NCBI GenBank assembly: GCA_963755055.1
Contig: CAVWIS010000048.1
Coordinates: 1-64,000, forward strand
DNA from: AP-16 sp963755055
GTDB taxonomy: Bacteria; Pseudomonadota; Alphaproteobacteria; Rhizobiales; Xanthobacteraceae
Length of the DNA: 64,000 nt
Direction: 5' to 3'
This document shows positions 35,475 to 42,840 of the stretch, one piece after another (within the stretch, counting starts at the first letter, position 1; each line of letters opens with the position of its first letter). The notes beneath the pieces were generated by a model that did not search any database, was not told where the DNA came from, and worked only from the letters and a program-made list of their open reading frames with translations. Position numbers and translations under genes: made by a program.

Positions 35475-36212
35475 ATGAAGACGCCACCGATCGTGTCGCC
35501 GCAGGAGTGGGAGGCCGCGCGGCAGCAGATGCTCGTGAAGGAAAAGGCCCTGACCCGGGCCCGTGACGCGCTGGCCGCCGAGCGGCGGCGGATGCCGTGG
35601 GTCGCGGTGGAAAAGGCATATGTGTTCGATGGGCCCGAGGGCAAGGCGAGCCTGCTCGACCTGTTCGCGGGCCGCCGCCAGCTGATCGTCTACCGCGCCT
35701 TCTTCGAGCCCGGCGTGCACGGCTGGCCGGAGCATGGCTGCATCGGCTGTTCGCTCGGGGCCGACCAGGTCGGCCACCTCGCCCACCTGAACGCGCGCGA
35801 CACGACCCTGGTTTATGCCTCGCGTGCGCCGCAGGCCGACATCGCGCGCCTGAAGGCGCGGATGGGCTGGGACATTCCCTGGTACGCGATCACCGACAGC
35901 TTCGACGCCGACTTCGGGGTGGATGAATGGCACGGCCACAACGCCTTCATCCGCGACGGCGAGCGCGTGTTCCGCACCTACTTCATCAACAGCCGCGGCG
36001 ACGAGGCGATGGGCACCATCTGGAGCTACCTCGACATGACGGCGCTCGGGCGTCAGGAGGCGTGGGAGGACTCGCCGGAGGGCTACCCCCAGAGCCGACC
36101 GTACAAGTGGTGGAACTGGCACGAGAGCTATGTCCCCGACACCGCACCCGACCCGAAGTGGGTCAAGGTGTCGGACGCCGGAGAGGCCGCCTTTCGGAAA
36201 CGCGACAGCTAA
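35475..36212 (+). CDS. DUF899 thioredoxin-like protein 1
   Basis: The 245-residue protein matches DUF899, a predicted thioredoxin/AhpC-like fold. It has an N-terminal helical hairpin (EWEAARQQMLVKEKALTRAR), a beta-strand start VAVEKAYVFDGPEGKASLLD, a CxxC in GCIGCSLGADQVGHL, RMGWDIPWYAITDSFDADFG, and the family end with TALGRQEAWEDSPEGYPQS. Function is unknown, and redox activity is inferred from the fold and CxxC. I chose ATG 35475, with AAGGA nine bases upstream, over an ATG at 35340 that adds 45 non-conserved residues. A second DUF899 gene follows 34 bases on, and both end with the same motif; an ancient tandem duplication is likely. Confidence 0.85.
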   Translation: MKTPPIVSPQEWEAARQQMLVKEKALTRARDALAAERRRMPWVAVEKAYVFDGPEGKASLLDLFAGRRQLIVYRAFFEPGVHGWPEHGCIGCSLGADQVGHLAHLNARDTTLVYASRAPQADIARLKARMGWDIPWYAITDSFDADFGVDEWHGHNAFIRDGERVFRTYFINSRGDEAMGTIWSYLDMTALGRQEAWEDSPEGYPQSRPYKWWNWHESYVPDTAPDPKWVKVSDAGEAAFRKRDS

Positions 36213-36246
36213 TGCGGCGAGGCGCTGGCCGATGGAGACGGAACGA

Positions 36247-36993
36247 ATGAAATCCACTCTGAGAAATGAGCTTGGAGTACCTGCGGTGGTCGATCGGGGC
36301 ACTTTCCAGGCCGAGCTGGACGCGCTGCGGGTTCGAGAGAAAGCTCACACACGGGAAGGCGATGCGATCGCCGCCGCCCGCCGGCGGCTGCCCATGGTCG
36401 AGGTGGATGGTGCGACACGACTTGTCGGCGAGCGTGGGGCGGTGACGCTGCTGGATGTCTTCGAGGACCGCCGGATGCTCATCGCCTATTACCTCATGTG
36501 GCACACCGGCCGCCCGGCGCCGGAGCAGTGCGAGGGGTGCACCTGGGTTACATCGCAGGTCCGCGAGCTGTCCTATATTCATTCTCGCGACGTCACCTAC
36601 GCGACGTTTTGCCAAGGCCCGTACGAGGAGAGTGCCCGGTATCGCGAGTTCATGGGCTGGGAGATGCCTTGGTACTCGGCCCAGGATTCGATCGACACCC
36701 TCCTGGTTGGACGCCGGGTCGGCATGATGCACATCGTCTGCTACCTGCGACAAGGATCCCACGTCTTCGAGACTTACTGGACGACGAAGCGCGGTGTCGA
36801 GGCGATGGACAACAGCTTTCGGCTGCTCGACCTGACCGTCTACGGGCGGCAGGAGGCGTGGGAGGATTCGCCGACCGGCTGGCCACAACGGCTCGAAGGC
36901 AAGCAGCGTATGCGTACCGATGGACGTCCCACCGCCCAGTGGGCTCGCCTGAAGGCCGGACGGTCCGACGACCTGGGGACCGGCCGCCGCTGA
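36247..36993 (+). CDS. DUF899 thioredoxin-like protein 2
   Basis: This 248-residue paralogue of the preceding gene has the same architecture: helical N-terminus, PMVEVDGATRLVGERGAVTL, CxxC in CEGCTWVTSQVRELSYIH, GWEMPWYSAQDSIDTL and YGRQEAWEDSPTGWPQ. Identity to the neighbour is clear only at these anchors, so the duplication is old. The start at 36247 follows GGAG at a reasonable distance; an in-frame ATG at 36232 is possible. Gene order suggests an operon with the small membrane-type protein at 37013. Function unknown. Confidence 0.85.
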   Translation: MKSTLRNELGVPAVVDRGTFQAELDALRVREKAHTREGDAIAAARRRLPMVEVDGATRLVGERGAVTLLDVFEDRRMLIAYYLMWHTGRPAPEQCEGCTWVTSQVRELSYIHSRDVTYATFCQGPYEESARYREFMGWEMPWYSAQDSIDTLLVGRRVGMMHIVCYLRQGSHVFETYWTTKRGVEAMDNSFRLLDLTVYGRQEAWEDSPTGWPQRLEGKQRMRTDGRPTAQWARLKAGRSDDLGTGRR

Positions 36994-37012
36994 CTTCCAT
37001 GAGAGATGCGAA

Positions 37013-37294
37013 ATGATCTCCGACACGACCCACTCGGTCCACCCTGAAGCCGGGCAGCGTCGAGAATTGCCCAAGGCAAGCGCGGACCGTTTGCTGTCGC
37101 TCGCGGCCGCGCCGACCTTCGCGATCATGGCGCTCCTTGCCGGGATCCAGGACGGCGGCATGCCGGGCATGCTGTGCTCGACCGCGCACGATGCATCGCC
37201 GCTGACCGGAATGGTCCCGATGTACTTGCTGATGAGCGCCTTCCATTCGGCGCCATGGCTGAGGCTGATCGCCGACTGGCGAAGAGGCGCCTAG
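37013..37294 (+). CDS. Small membrane protein downstream of DUF899 genes
   Basis: The 93-residue protein has a polar N-terminus, then two hydrophobic stretches: LLSLAAAPTFAIMALLAGI (about 27-45) and PLTGMVPMYLLMSAFHSAPW (about 63-82). The short polar loop between them contains one Cys. It fits a two-helix inner-membrane protein. The gene starts 17 bases after the second DUF899 stop and is likely in the same transcript. I do not recognise the family. It may anchor or regulate the DUF899 proteins, which is inference only. Confidence 0.65.
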   Translation: MISDTTHSVHPEAGQRRELPKASADRLLSLAAAPTFAIMALLAGIQDGGMPGMLCSTAHDASPLTGMVPMYLLMSAFHSAPWLRLIADWRRGA

Positions 37295-37454
37295 CGCCTG
37301 GCGGCACGCCGATTGGCGGAACGACCCAACGATCGAGTGGGCTGAGATCGGCATTTCTGCCCGCACCCGAAGCATCGGTGAAGCACCGGTGACTTGCGTG
37401 CGGCCAGGAAGATGATATCATTGCTATCAAAATCCGGGTTTTGGAGCGGTGGGG

Positions 37455-37691
37455 ATGGCTGACCTGCTGGTGCGTGGTGTCGATGATGCGCTTGTCCGGG
37501 CGCTCAAGGAGCGAGCCGGAGCGCACGGACGCAGTGCCGAGGCGGAGCACCGGGAAATCCTCGCTGCCGCGCTCGCCCGCCCCCGCAGACGGAGCTTTGC
37601 CGAGGTCCTGGCGTCGATGCCGGAGGTCGGCGTTGATGCGGATTTTGAACGGGTGGATTCCCCAAGGGACGCACCGAGTGTACTTGATTGA
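37455..37691 (+). CDS. FitA/VapB-like ribbon-helix-helix antitoxin
   Basis: The 78-residue protein begins MADLLVRGVDDALVRALKER and continues RAGAHGRSAEAEHREIL, the classic ribbon-helix-helix N-terminus of FitA/VapB antitoxins: a short beta strand followed by two helices. The C-terminal part (RSFAEVLASMPEVGVDADFE) is the toxin-binding tail. The ATG at 37455 has GGTGGGG just upstream. It overlaps the start of the PIN-domain toxin gene by 14 bases. Antitoxins of this type bind the promoter and neutralise the toxin. It should repress its own operon. Confidence 0.85.
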   Translation: MADLLVRGVDDALVRALKERAGAHGRSAEAEHREILAAALARPRRRSFAEVLASMPEVGVDADFERVDSPRDAPSVLD

Positions 37692-38113
37692 CACCGACGT
37701 CGTCAGCGAGACCCGGAAGAAGGCGAGGGCGAACCCGGGAGTGACCCGGTTCTTCGATCATGTCGTCGCCGCGGACGAGCCGGTCTACCTGTCGGCGGTA
37801 TCCGTGGGGGATCTCCGCCGCGGCGTCGAGCTCATTCGCCATCGCGGCGACGCCGACCAGGCGAAGCTGCTCGAGGCGTGGCTCGGAATCGTCCTCGAGC
37901 AATACGGGGATAACATTCTGGCCTTCGACGCCGACGCGGCCCAGGTCTGGGGGCTTTTGAGAAGTCCCCAACCCTGATCGGGCGCTCGACAAGCAGATCG
38001 CCGCCATCGCCCTGGTGAACGACCTGACCGTCGTGACGCGCAATACAGCCGGCTTCGAAGGAACGGGCGTGCGGCTGAAGAATCCATTCCTGCCGGCCCC
38101 GGAAATCGAGTGA
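37678..38113 (+). pseudogene. FitB/VapC-type PIN toxin, one-base frameshift
   Basis: From GTG 37678 the sequence reads YLIDTDVVSETRKKARANPG, AVSVGDLRRGVELIRHRGD and IVLEQYGDNILAFDADAAQVWG, the PIN-domain RNase core with the first Asp in LIDTD. The frame ends early at RSPQP; one extra base near 37963 causes it. The next frame continues VPNPDRALDKQIAAIALVND and LTVVTRNTAGFEGTGVRLKN, the second half with the remaining acidic site, to a stop at 38113. The stitched length of about 145 residues is normal. Toxins of this family cleave tRNA or rRNA; a broken toxin would leave the antitoxin unpaired. Sequence error is a real alternative. Confidence 0.8.
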
Positions 38114-38559
38114 GCGCAGTGGTGACGAGCGCTGCCGGACGCGGCGCGGCGAGCGATCGAGGAGCATCAGCGGGTTGTACGCAGCGGCGCGGTTGTCCCG
38201 CGAAGCAGCTCGACCTCTTCTGCCCTCCCGGGCGGGGCCTTCGTCGAGCCGATCCGCCGCGCCAACCGCGTGGCGGATGATGCGACGCCGAAGCCGCCGG
38301 GTACCGTCGAGCGGAAGCTGGCGGTGATCGATGCTCACGCCCGCCCGAACTGTCCGGCAGCCGGTCGCCCGCGGCGGTCGCCCGAACTCGGTCGCGCGTC
38401 AGACGACATCGCTCAGACAAAAATGACACTCAGACAAAATATGCAGCGCGCTTCGCGCGAGTTTTGTTGCGATGACCAACAACTCATATAAACTCTCATC
38501 TGCGTCGAAATTTTTGCTTCGCAACTATGTTGCGGACTCGCATGGGGAGGAGATGTGAC
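38114..38559. other. Intergenic region with a short direct repeat
   Basis: No gene seen. Two similar units ctcagacaaaaat (38412-38424) and ctcagacaaaata (38429-38441) lie 17 bases apart, one and a half helical turns, about 120-150 bases before the acidic repeat-protein gene. The A+T-rich stretch 38480-38525, including atataaac, could hold its promoter. The block gcgcgcttcgcgcg near 38446-38459 is palindromic. Confidence 0.4.
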
Positions 38560-41319
38560 GTGCCGGTACGGGTTCTGGAGACGCTCGAGGCGCTGCGCGA
38601 CCAAGTCCGGGAAGAAATTCTCAAAGACCCTCGGTACCTGACCTTCCTGGCCCTGGAACGTTCGATCCACGATATCCGCTCGGCGCTCCAGGGCGCCGCA
38701 ACCTCGGCGGCGCAAATCGCGCCGCCGGATGTGGAGCTCGCATCGATCATCGACGGCCGGCTTGCCGAGCAGGGCCAGGCGGCGGTCGGCGCGAGCGGGC
38801 TCTCGCTGCACGAGCCGGTCGTCGACGCGTCCGCATCCAGTCAGCCGCACCACGGCAACGGCTCGGCGAGCCTGGGCGCTGCAGCAAAACCGAACGGCGA
38901 CGGGCACGGCGTGCTGCACGCGCACCATGATGTCCCGGATGCCGATCAGGCGCCGGCGTCGGCGCCGATCGAGGAGATCGCCGCGGCGGTGCGGGCAATG
39001 TCCGACCTCGCCGCTCCGGAAACCAATTCCTCCGCGGCGGACGCGGCATCATCGTCGGCAACGAACGGCCATGCGGCCGAAGGTCAGGATGGTCACAGCG
39101 CACTTGCTGCCGCGGTAGCCGAGGGCCTGGCCGACCTGAGGGACAACGAATCCGCATTGATCCTGGTGGTCGAGCCGGCCGAGGAGTCGACCGCCGCGGA
39201 TGCCGAAAAACCCGCCGCATCGTTCGCCTATTCGGCGTCCGCGCCCGAGGGCGAAGCCTCCGCCGGCCAGGCGCTCGCCGCTGCGGTGGCCGAAGGTCTG
39301 GCTGACCTGCAGAACGATGAAACGGTGATCCTGGTGGTCGAGCCGCAGGAGGAGCCGGCGGCGACCACCCAGGAAGCTGGTGCCGTGGCGGAAGGCTCGG
39401 CCGACAACGAAACCACATTGATCCTGATGGTCGAGCCGGAGCAGTCGGCGACGGCCACCGAAGCCGAGGGATCCACCGCATCGTTCGGCTCTTCGGCCCC
39501 ATCTGTGGCGGAGGAGACGCCTTCCGTCGAGCAGGAGTCGCTTGCCGTCGCGGTGGCTCAAGGCCTCGCCGACTTCAACGACAACGAATCAACCGTGATC
39601 CTGATGGTCGAGCCGGCCGAGGAGGCGCCCGCGCCGACCCGGGAAGCCGAAGCAGCCGCGGAATCGTTCGACCATGCCGCCCCGTCTGCCGTTGCCGAGA
39701 GCGTCGCCGAGCCGGACGCGGCGCCGGCATCCGCCGCAGCCGAAGGGCCTGGCGACGAGCAAACCGTCGTTCTGCTCGTCGAATCGCCGGGACAACCGGC
39801 GCCCGAGGCGCAGGAAAGTGCCGCCATTTCCCAACCGGTCGACCAAGGCCTCGCGGCCTCGCCGGAGGGCGAGCGCGCCGGAGAAGAGATGGTGCTCGCC
39901 GCGGCCACATTGGACGGCGGTGCGGGGCTCGAAGCCGACGAAACCGGTGTCGCGGCCGAGGCCGCGGAGCCGGCGCCGGCGGTCGAGCAGGCTGTCGGAC
40001 CTGACCCCATGTCGGGGTCGGCAGGCGAGAGCGTCACCGAGCAGGCAGTCGCTGCCGCTGCGGACGTTTCGCTCGTGGTGGATCAAGTCGATCAAAGCGC
40101 AGCGGCGGGCATGGCCGACGACATGGCCGTATCCGAGGGTGGCGACGCGGCAGACACGGCATCATCGGGCGAGGTTTTAGTCGCCGCCTCGACGTCCTTC
40201 GCGAGCGCCGATCAGGACAACCTCGCGGCCGAGGAGCCCGTGGCCGAACCGGTCGCTTCGGAGGCGTCCGAACCGGTCGGCGAACCGCTTGGCGTCGCTG
40301 CAGCCGCAGCCGAAGGGGAGCCCTCACCTGCGGCTGAGGCGATCACCGTTGCGGCCGGCCACGAACCGGTCGCCATGGTCGAGCCGGAAACGCCGGCCGC
40401 CGCGGAGACGGCCGCCGCACCGGAGCAGGCGGGCGATGTCTCCGTCGCGGAGCCGGCTGGAAGCGTCGAGCCGGGAATAGCCGATGCGGCGTCCGCGGTC
40501 GAGAACCAGGCGCAAGCCTTGGCGTCGGTCGAGCCGGCAGTGCCGGCCGACAGCGGACACGTGGCCTCCCACACGGCAGCGGTCGATCAGCCGGCCGGCC
40601 TCGCCGAGGCTCCGGCTGAGCTTGCGGAACCCTTCGTGGCGATCGGGGCGGCTGCCGCCGCCGAGCCCGCCATGCTGGTCGAGCCGGCCGTCTGGTCGGA
40701 GGCACCGGAAGCGCCCTGGCACGCCGAACCCCAGCACGCCAGCACCGAGCCTGCGGCGCCGTCGCCGATCGGCGAAATTTCCGGTGGCACGCCAGAGGTC
40801 CCCGCAGTCGCAAGCGAGCCGGCGCCAGCCGGGGACGGGGCAATTGTCTCCGAGTCCGGCATGGCGCAGCCCGCCGCTCCGGTCGCTTCGGACGCGGCGC
40901 CGGAGATCCCGGACGCCGCTCAGGCGGCGGAACCGGTCGCGGCCATCGAGGCCGCGCCGGCCGTCGAGATCGTGGAAACCAGTCACGGCACGGTTTCCGA
41001 CTTGCCGGCCACTGCGGTCGAGCACGCCGTCCCGACGGAGACCGGCATCGCGGCGACGGGTGACGGCTCGCAAGCCGCGCCGGTCCAGGAGCCCGCGGCG
41101 CCGGCGGACAGCGAAGCCATGGCCAATCTGCAGCATGCGCTGGTTGACCTGATCAACGGGGATCAGCACCACGAAGCCGCGAGCCATGGCGATGTTGCGG
41201 CCGCCGCGCCGGCAGCGTCCGGCGAGGCCGGGCCCATGATCGGCGAAGCCGCGCCGCCGGGCCCCTTCGTTCACCCGGCGCCTCCCGAGCCACCGCCCGG
41301 ACCCGCGCATCCCGGCTGA
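38560..41319 (+). CDS. Very acidic Ala/Glu/Pro-rich repeat protein
   Basis: This 919-residue protein is unlike anything I recognise. Residues 1-50 are helical and basic-acidic mixed (VRVLETLEALRDQVREEILK, DPRYLTFLALERSIHDIRSA). The remaining 860 residues are dominated by Ala, Glu, Val, Pro and Gly and are probably disordered. A unit of the form LAAAVAEGLADL-DNES-ILVVEPAEE occurs clearly at 39101, 39271 and 39540 (DNA coordinates), with decayed copies at 39384 and 39736. Between and after them, EPA and VEPA motifs recur. There is no signal peptide. I chose GTG 38560, with GGGGAGG 9 bases upstream; ATGs at 38527 and 38542 are open but less well placed. It may be a scaffold, an adhesin-like or an envelope-associated protein; function unknown. 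Confidence 0.65.
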   Translation: MPVRVLETLEALRDQVREEILKDPRYLTFLALERSIHDIRSALQGAATSAAQIAPPDVELASIIDGRLAEQGQAAVGASGLSLHEPVVDASASSQPHHGNGSASLGAAAKPNGDGHGVLHAHHDVPDADQAPASAPIEEIAAAVRAMSDLAAPETNSSAADAASSSATNGHAAEGQDGHSALAAAVAEGLADLRDNESALILVVEPAEESTAADAEKPAASFAYSASAPEGEASAGQALAAAVAEGLADLQNDETVILVVEPQEEPAATTQEAGAVAEGSADNETTLILMVEPEQSATATEAEGSTASFGSSAPSVAEETPSVEQESLAVAVAQGLADFNDNESTVILMVEPAEEAPAPTREAEAAAESFDHAAPSAVAESVAEPDAAPASAAAEGPGDEQTVVLLVESPGQPAPEAQESAAISQPVDQGLAASPEGERAGEEMVLAAATLDGGAGLEADETGVAAEAAEPAPAVEQAVGPDPMSGSAGESVTEQAVAAAADVSLVVDQVDQSAAAGMADDMAVSEGGDAADTASSGEVLVAASTSFASADQDNLAAEEPVAEPVASEASEPVGEPLGVAAAAAEGEPSPAAEAITVAAGHEPVAMVEPETPAAAETAAAPEQAGDVSVAEPAGSVEPGIADAASAVENQAQALASVEPAVPADSGHVASHTAAVDQPAGLAEAPAELAEPFVAIGAAAAAEPAMLVEPAVWSEAPEAPWHAEPQHASTEPAAPSPIGEISGGTPEVPAVASEPAPAGDGAIVSESGMAQPAAPVASDAAPEIPDAAQAAEPVAAIEAAPAVEIVETSHGTVSDLPATAVEHAVPTETGIAATGDGSQAAPVQEPAAPADSEAMANLQHALVDLINGDQHHEAASHGDVAAAAPAASGEAGPMIGEAAPPGPFVHPAPPEPPPGPAHPG

Positions 41320-41352
41320 TCGGTCCCGGCTTGCGGTACGTGCCCCGCGCGC

Positions 41353-41374
41353 GCCGGCGGTAGCCACCGCCGGC
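41353..41374. terminator. Perfect GC hairpin after the acidic repeat-protein gene
   Basis: The arm gccggcggt (41353-41361) pairs exactly with accgccggc (41366-41374) across a 4-base loop. It lies 34 bases past the stop at 41319 and lacks a T run. It is either a Rho-independent-like terminator of weak type or an mRNA-stabilising structure. Confidence 0.45.
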
Positions 41375-41461
41375 AGCGGCGCGCCGCCATGGCGCGGACA
41401 CGATGTCCATGACAATACGTGGGCATCGGGGCGCGCGCTCCCCGCCACAGGAGCTTCCATC

Positions 41462-42724
41462 ATGGCTTTGGCTAAAACCTGCATTCGTCCGGGGCTGGTC
41501 GTCGCCGCGACGCTCGTATCGGCTTTCTCGTGGCTGGCCGGCGACGGGCCGGCGCGGGCCGACGGCAACGTCACCCTGGGCGTCGCCAGCTATCCGGCCG
41601 GCGACATCGGAACCATCGAGTTCAAGGGCATCGAGTTCAAGGACACCAACCTGACCGACGCCGAGGTGGCGAAGATTTTTTCCAACGGCGTGACCGCCAG
41701 CGAGGCGGAGGCGCTGTTCGGCAGGCTGAAGGCGTCGTCGATCTCCATCGCCGAGGTGAACCTCGCCGGCAAGGAGCGCAGCTTTTCGATCCGCGGCATG
41801 CGGGCGACCGACGTCAAGAACGGGACGGTCGGCCGCCTGTCGGTCGCAACCACCGACGCCACTTTCGAGGTTCCCGACGCCGGGATCGCCAAGGTCAAGG
41901 TCGGCGCCATCGTGGTGGAGAATGCCGGCGTCCGCGGGATGCTGGCCGGCCTGTCGTCGGCCGATGGCCCGACCTCGCAGGTCGACGCCGGACGCGTCAC
42001 CATGTCGGATCTCACGCTCTCCGTGCCCGACAAGGACACGCCGAAAGATGCCCCGGGCGGCAATCTCTACGCCGTGACGCTTGCGTCCTTCGAGGCCACC
42101 AGCCGCAAGGAGGGGCCGCTGGAGACCAGCGCGGCGGTGTTCAAGAAGCTCGTCGTCGATCCCCCGAAGGCGTCCGACGCCGCGCGGTCGATGTCGCAGT
42201 ACGGCTACGCCAGGGTCGAACTCGACGGCACCTTCGGCGGCCGCTACAACTCGAAGGCCAAGACCTACGCGCTCGAGGATTTCACCGTCACCGTGGTCGG
42301 AGTGGGATCGATCAAGATCCAAGCCAGGCTCGGGAACATCGACTCCACGGCGTTCAACGGCGACAACATGGCCCGCATGCAGGCCCTGTCGGAGGGTGAC
42401 GTCTCCCACCTGTCGGTGCGCATCACCAATTCGGGCTATTTCGAGAAGGCGCTCGCCGTCGCCGCGGCCGAGGGAAAGAAGACCCCGCAGCAGGTCAAGG
42501 CCGAATGGAGCCTGACCATCCAGGCGATGGCGCTCGATCCTTCCGCCGGTCCCGCGGTGAAGAAGCTCAACGACGCCGTGATGAAGTTCATCGGCGATCC
42601 GAAGAGTCTCACGGTCAGCCTCGACGCCAAGAGCGGTCCGGTGAAGTTCAGCGATCTCAGTGAGATCAAGTCGCCGGACGAGCTGATGGCGATCGTCGAC
42701 ATCAAGGCGACCGCCGGACCTTGA
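41462..42724 (+). CDS. Exported protein of unknown function, 420 residues
   Basis: The protein has a clear signal peptide (LVVAATLVSAFSWLAGDGPA, cleavage near residue 33 at ARADG). The mature part is rich in beta strands with short repeats of the type IGTIEFKGIEFKDTNLTDAE, VGRLSVATTDATFEVPDAG and ARVELDGTFGGRYNSKAKTY. A helical section near 345-385 has KALAVAAAEGKKTPQQVKAE. There are no catalytic motifs that I know. The gene starts 142 bases after the acidic repeat protein and has AGGAG nine bases upstream of ATG 41462. It is not coupled to that gene. A periplasmic or outer-membrane lipid-associated role is conceivable. It converges with the peptide-binding protein gene, with two hairpins between. 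Confidence 0.65.
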   Translation: MALAKTCIRPGLVVAATLVSAFSWLAGDGPARADGNVTLGVASYPAGDIGTIEFKGIEFKDTNLTDAEVAKIFSNGVTASEAEALFGRLKASSISIAEVNLAGKERSFSIRGMRATDVKNGTVGRLSVATTDATFEVPDAGIAKVKVGAIVVENAGVRGMLAGLSSADGPTSQVDAGRVTMSDLTLSVPDKDTPKDAPGGNLYAVTLASFEATSRKEGPLETSAAVFKKLVVDPPKASDAARSMSQYGYARVELDGTFGGRYNSKAKTYALEDFTVTVVGVGSIKIQARLGNIDSTAFNGDNMARMQALSEGDVSHLSVRITNSGYFEKALAVAAAEGKKTPQQVKAEWSLTIQAMALDPSAGPAVKKLNDAVMKFIGDPKSLTVSLDAKSGPVKFSDLSEIKSPDELMAIVDIKATAGP

Positions 42725-42737
42725 GGTCTTCGGCGGT

Positions 42738-42807
42738 GCCCGCTGATGCGGGCATCATGTCGAATCACGCTGGACAAGACGTGGATGGCCGTGACGAGCA
42801 CGGCCAT
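42738..42807. terminator. Two hairpins between convergent genes
   Basis: The first is gcccgc-tgat-gcgggc (42738-42753), a 6-bp stem. The second has atggccgtg (42785-42793) pairing exactly with cacggccat (42799-42807) across a 5-base loop. The second belongs to the gacgtggatg...catgacg family also seen at 21574-21605. They lie between genes converging at 42724 and 42841 and probably serve as bidirectional termination. Confidence 0.55.
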
Positions 42808-42840
42808 GACGCAGAAGTGGATCGTCCGGCTCAGCCGCAA

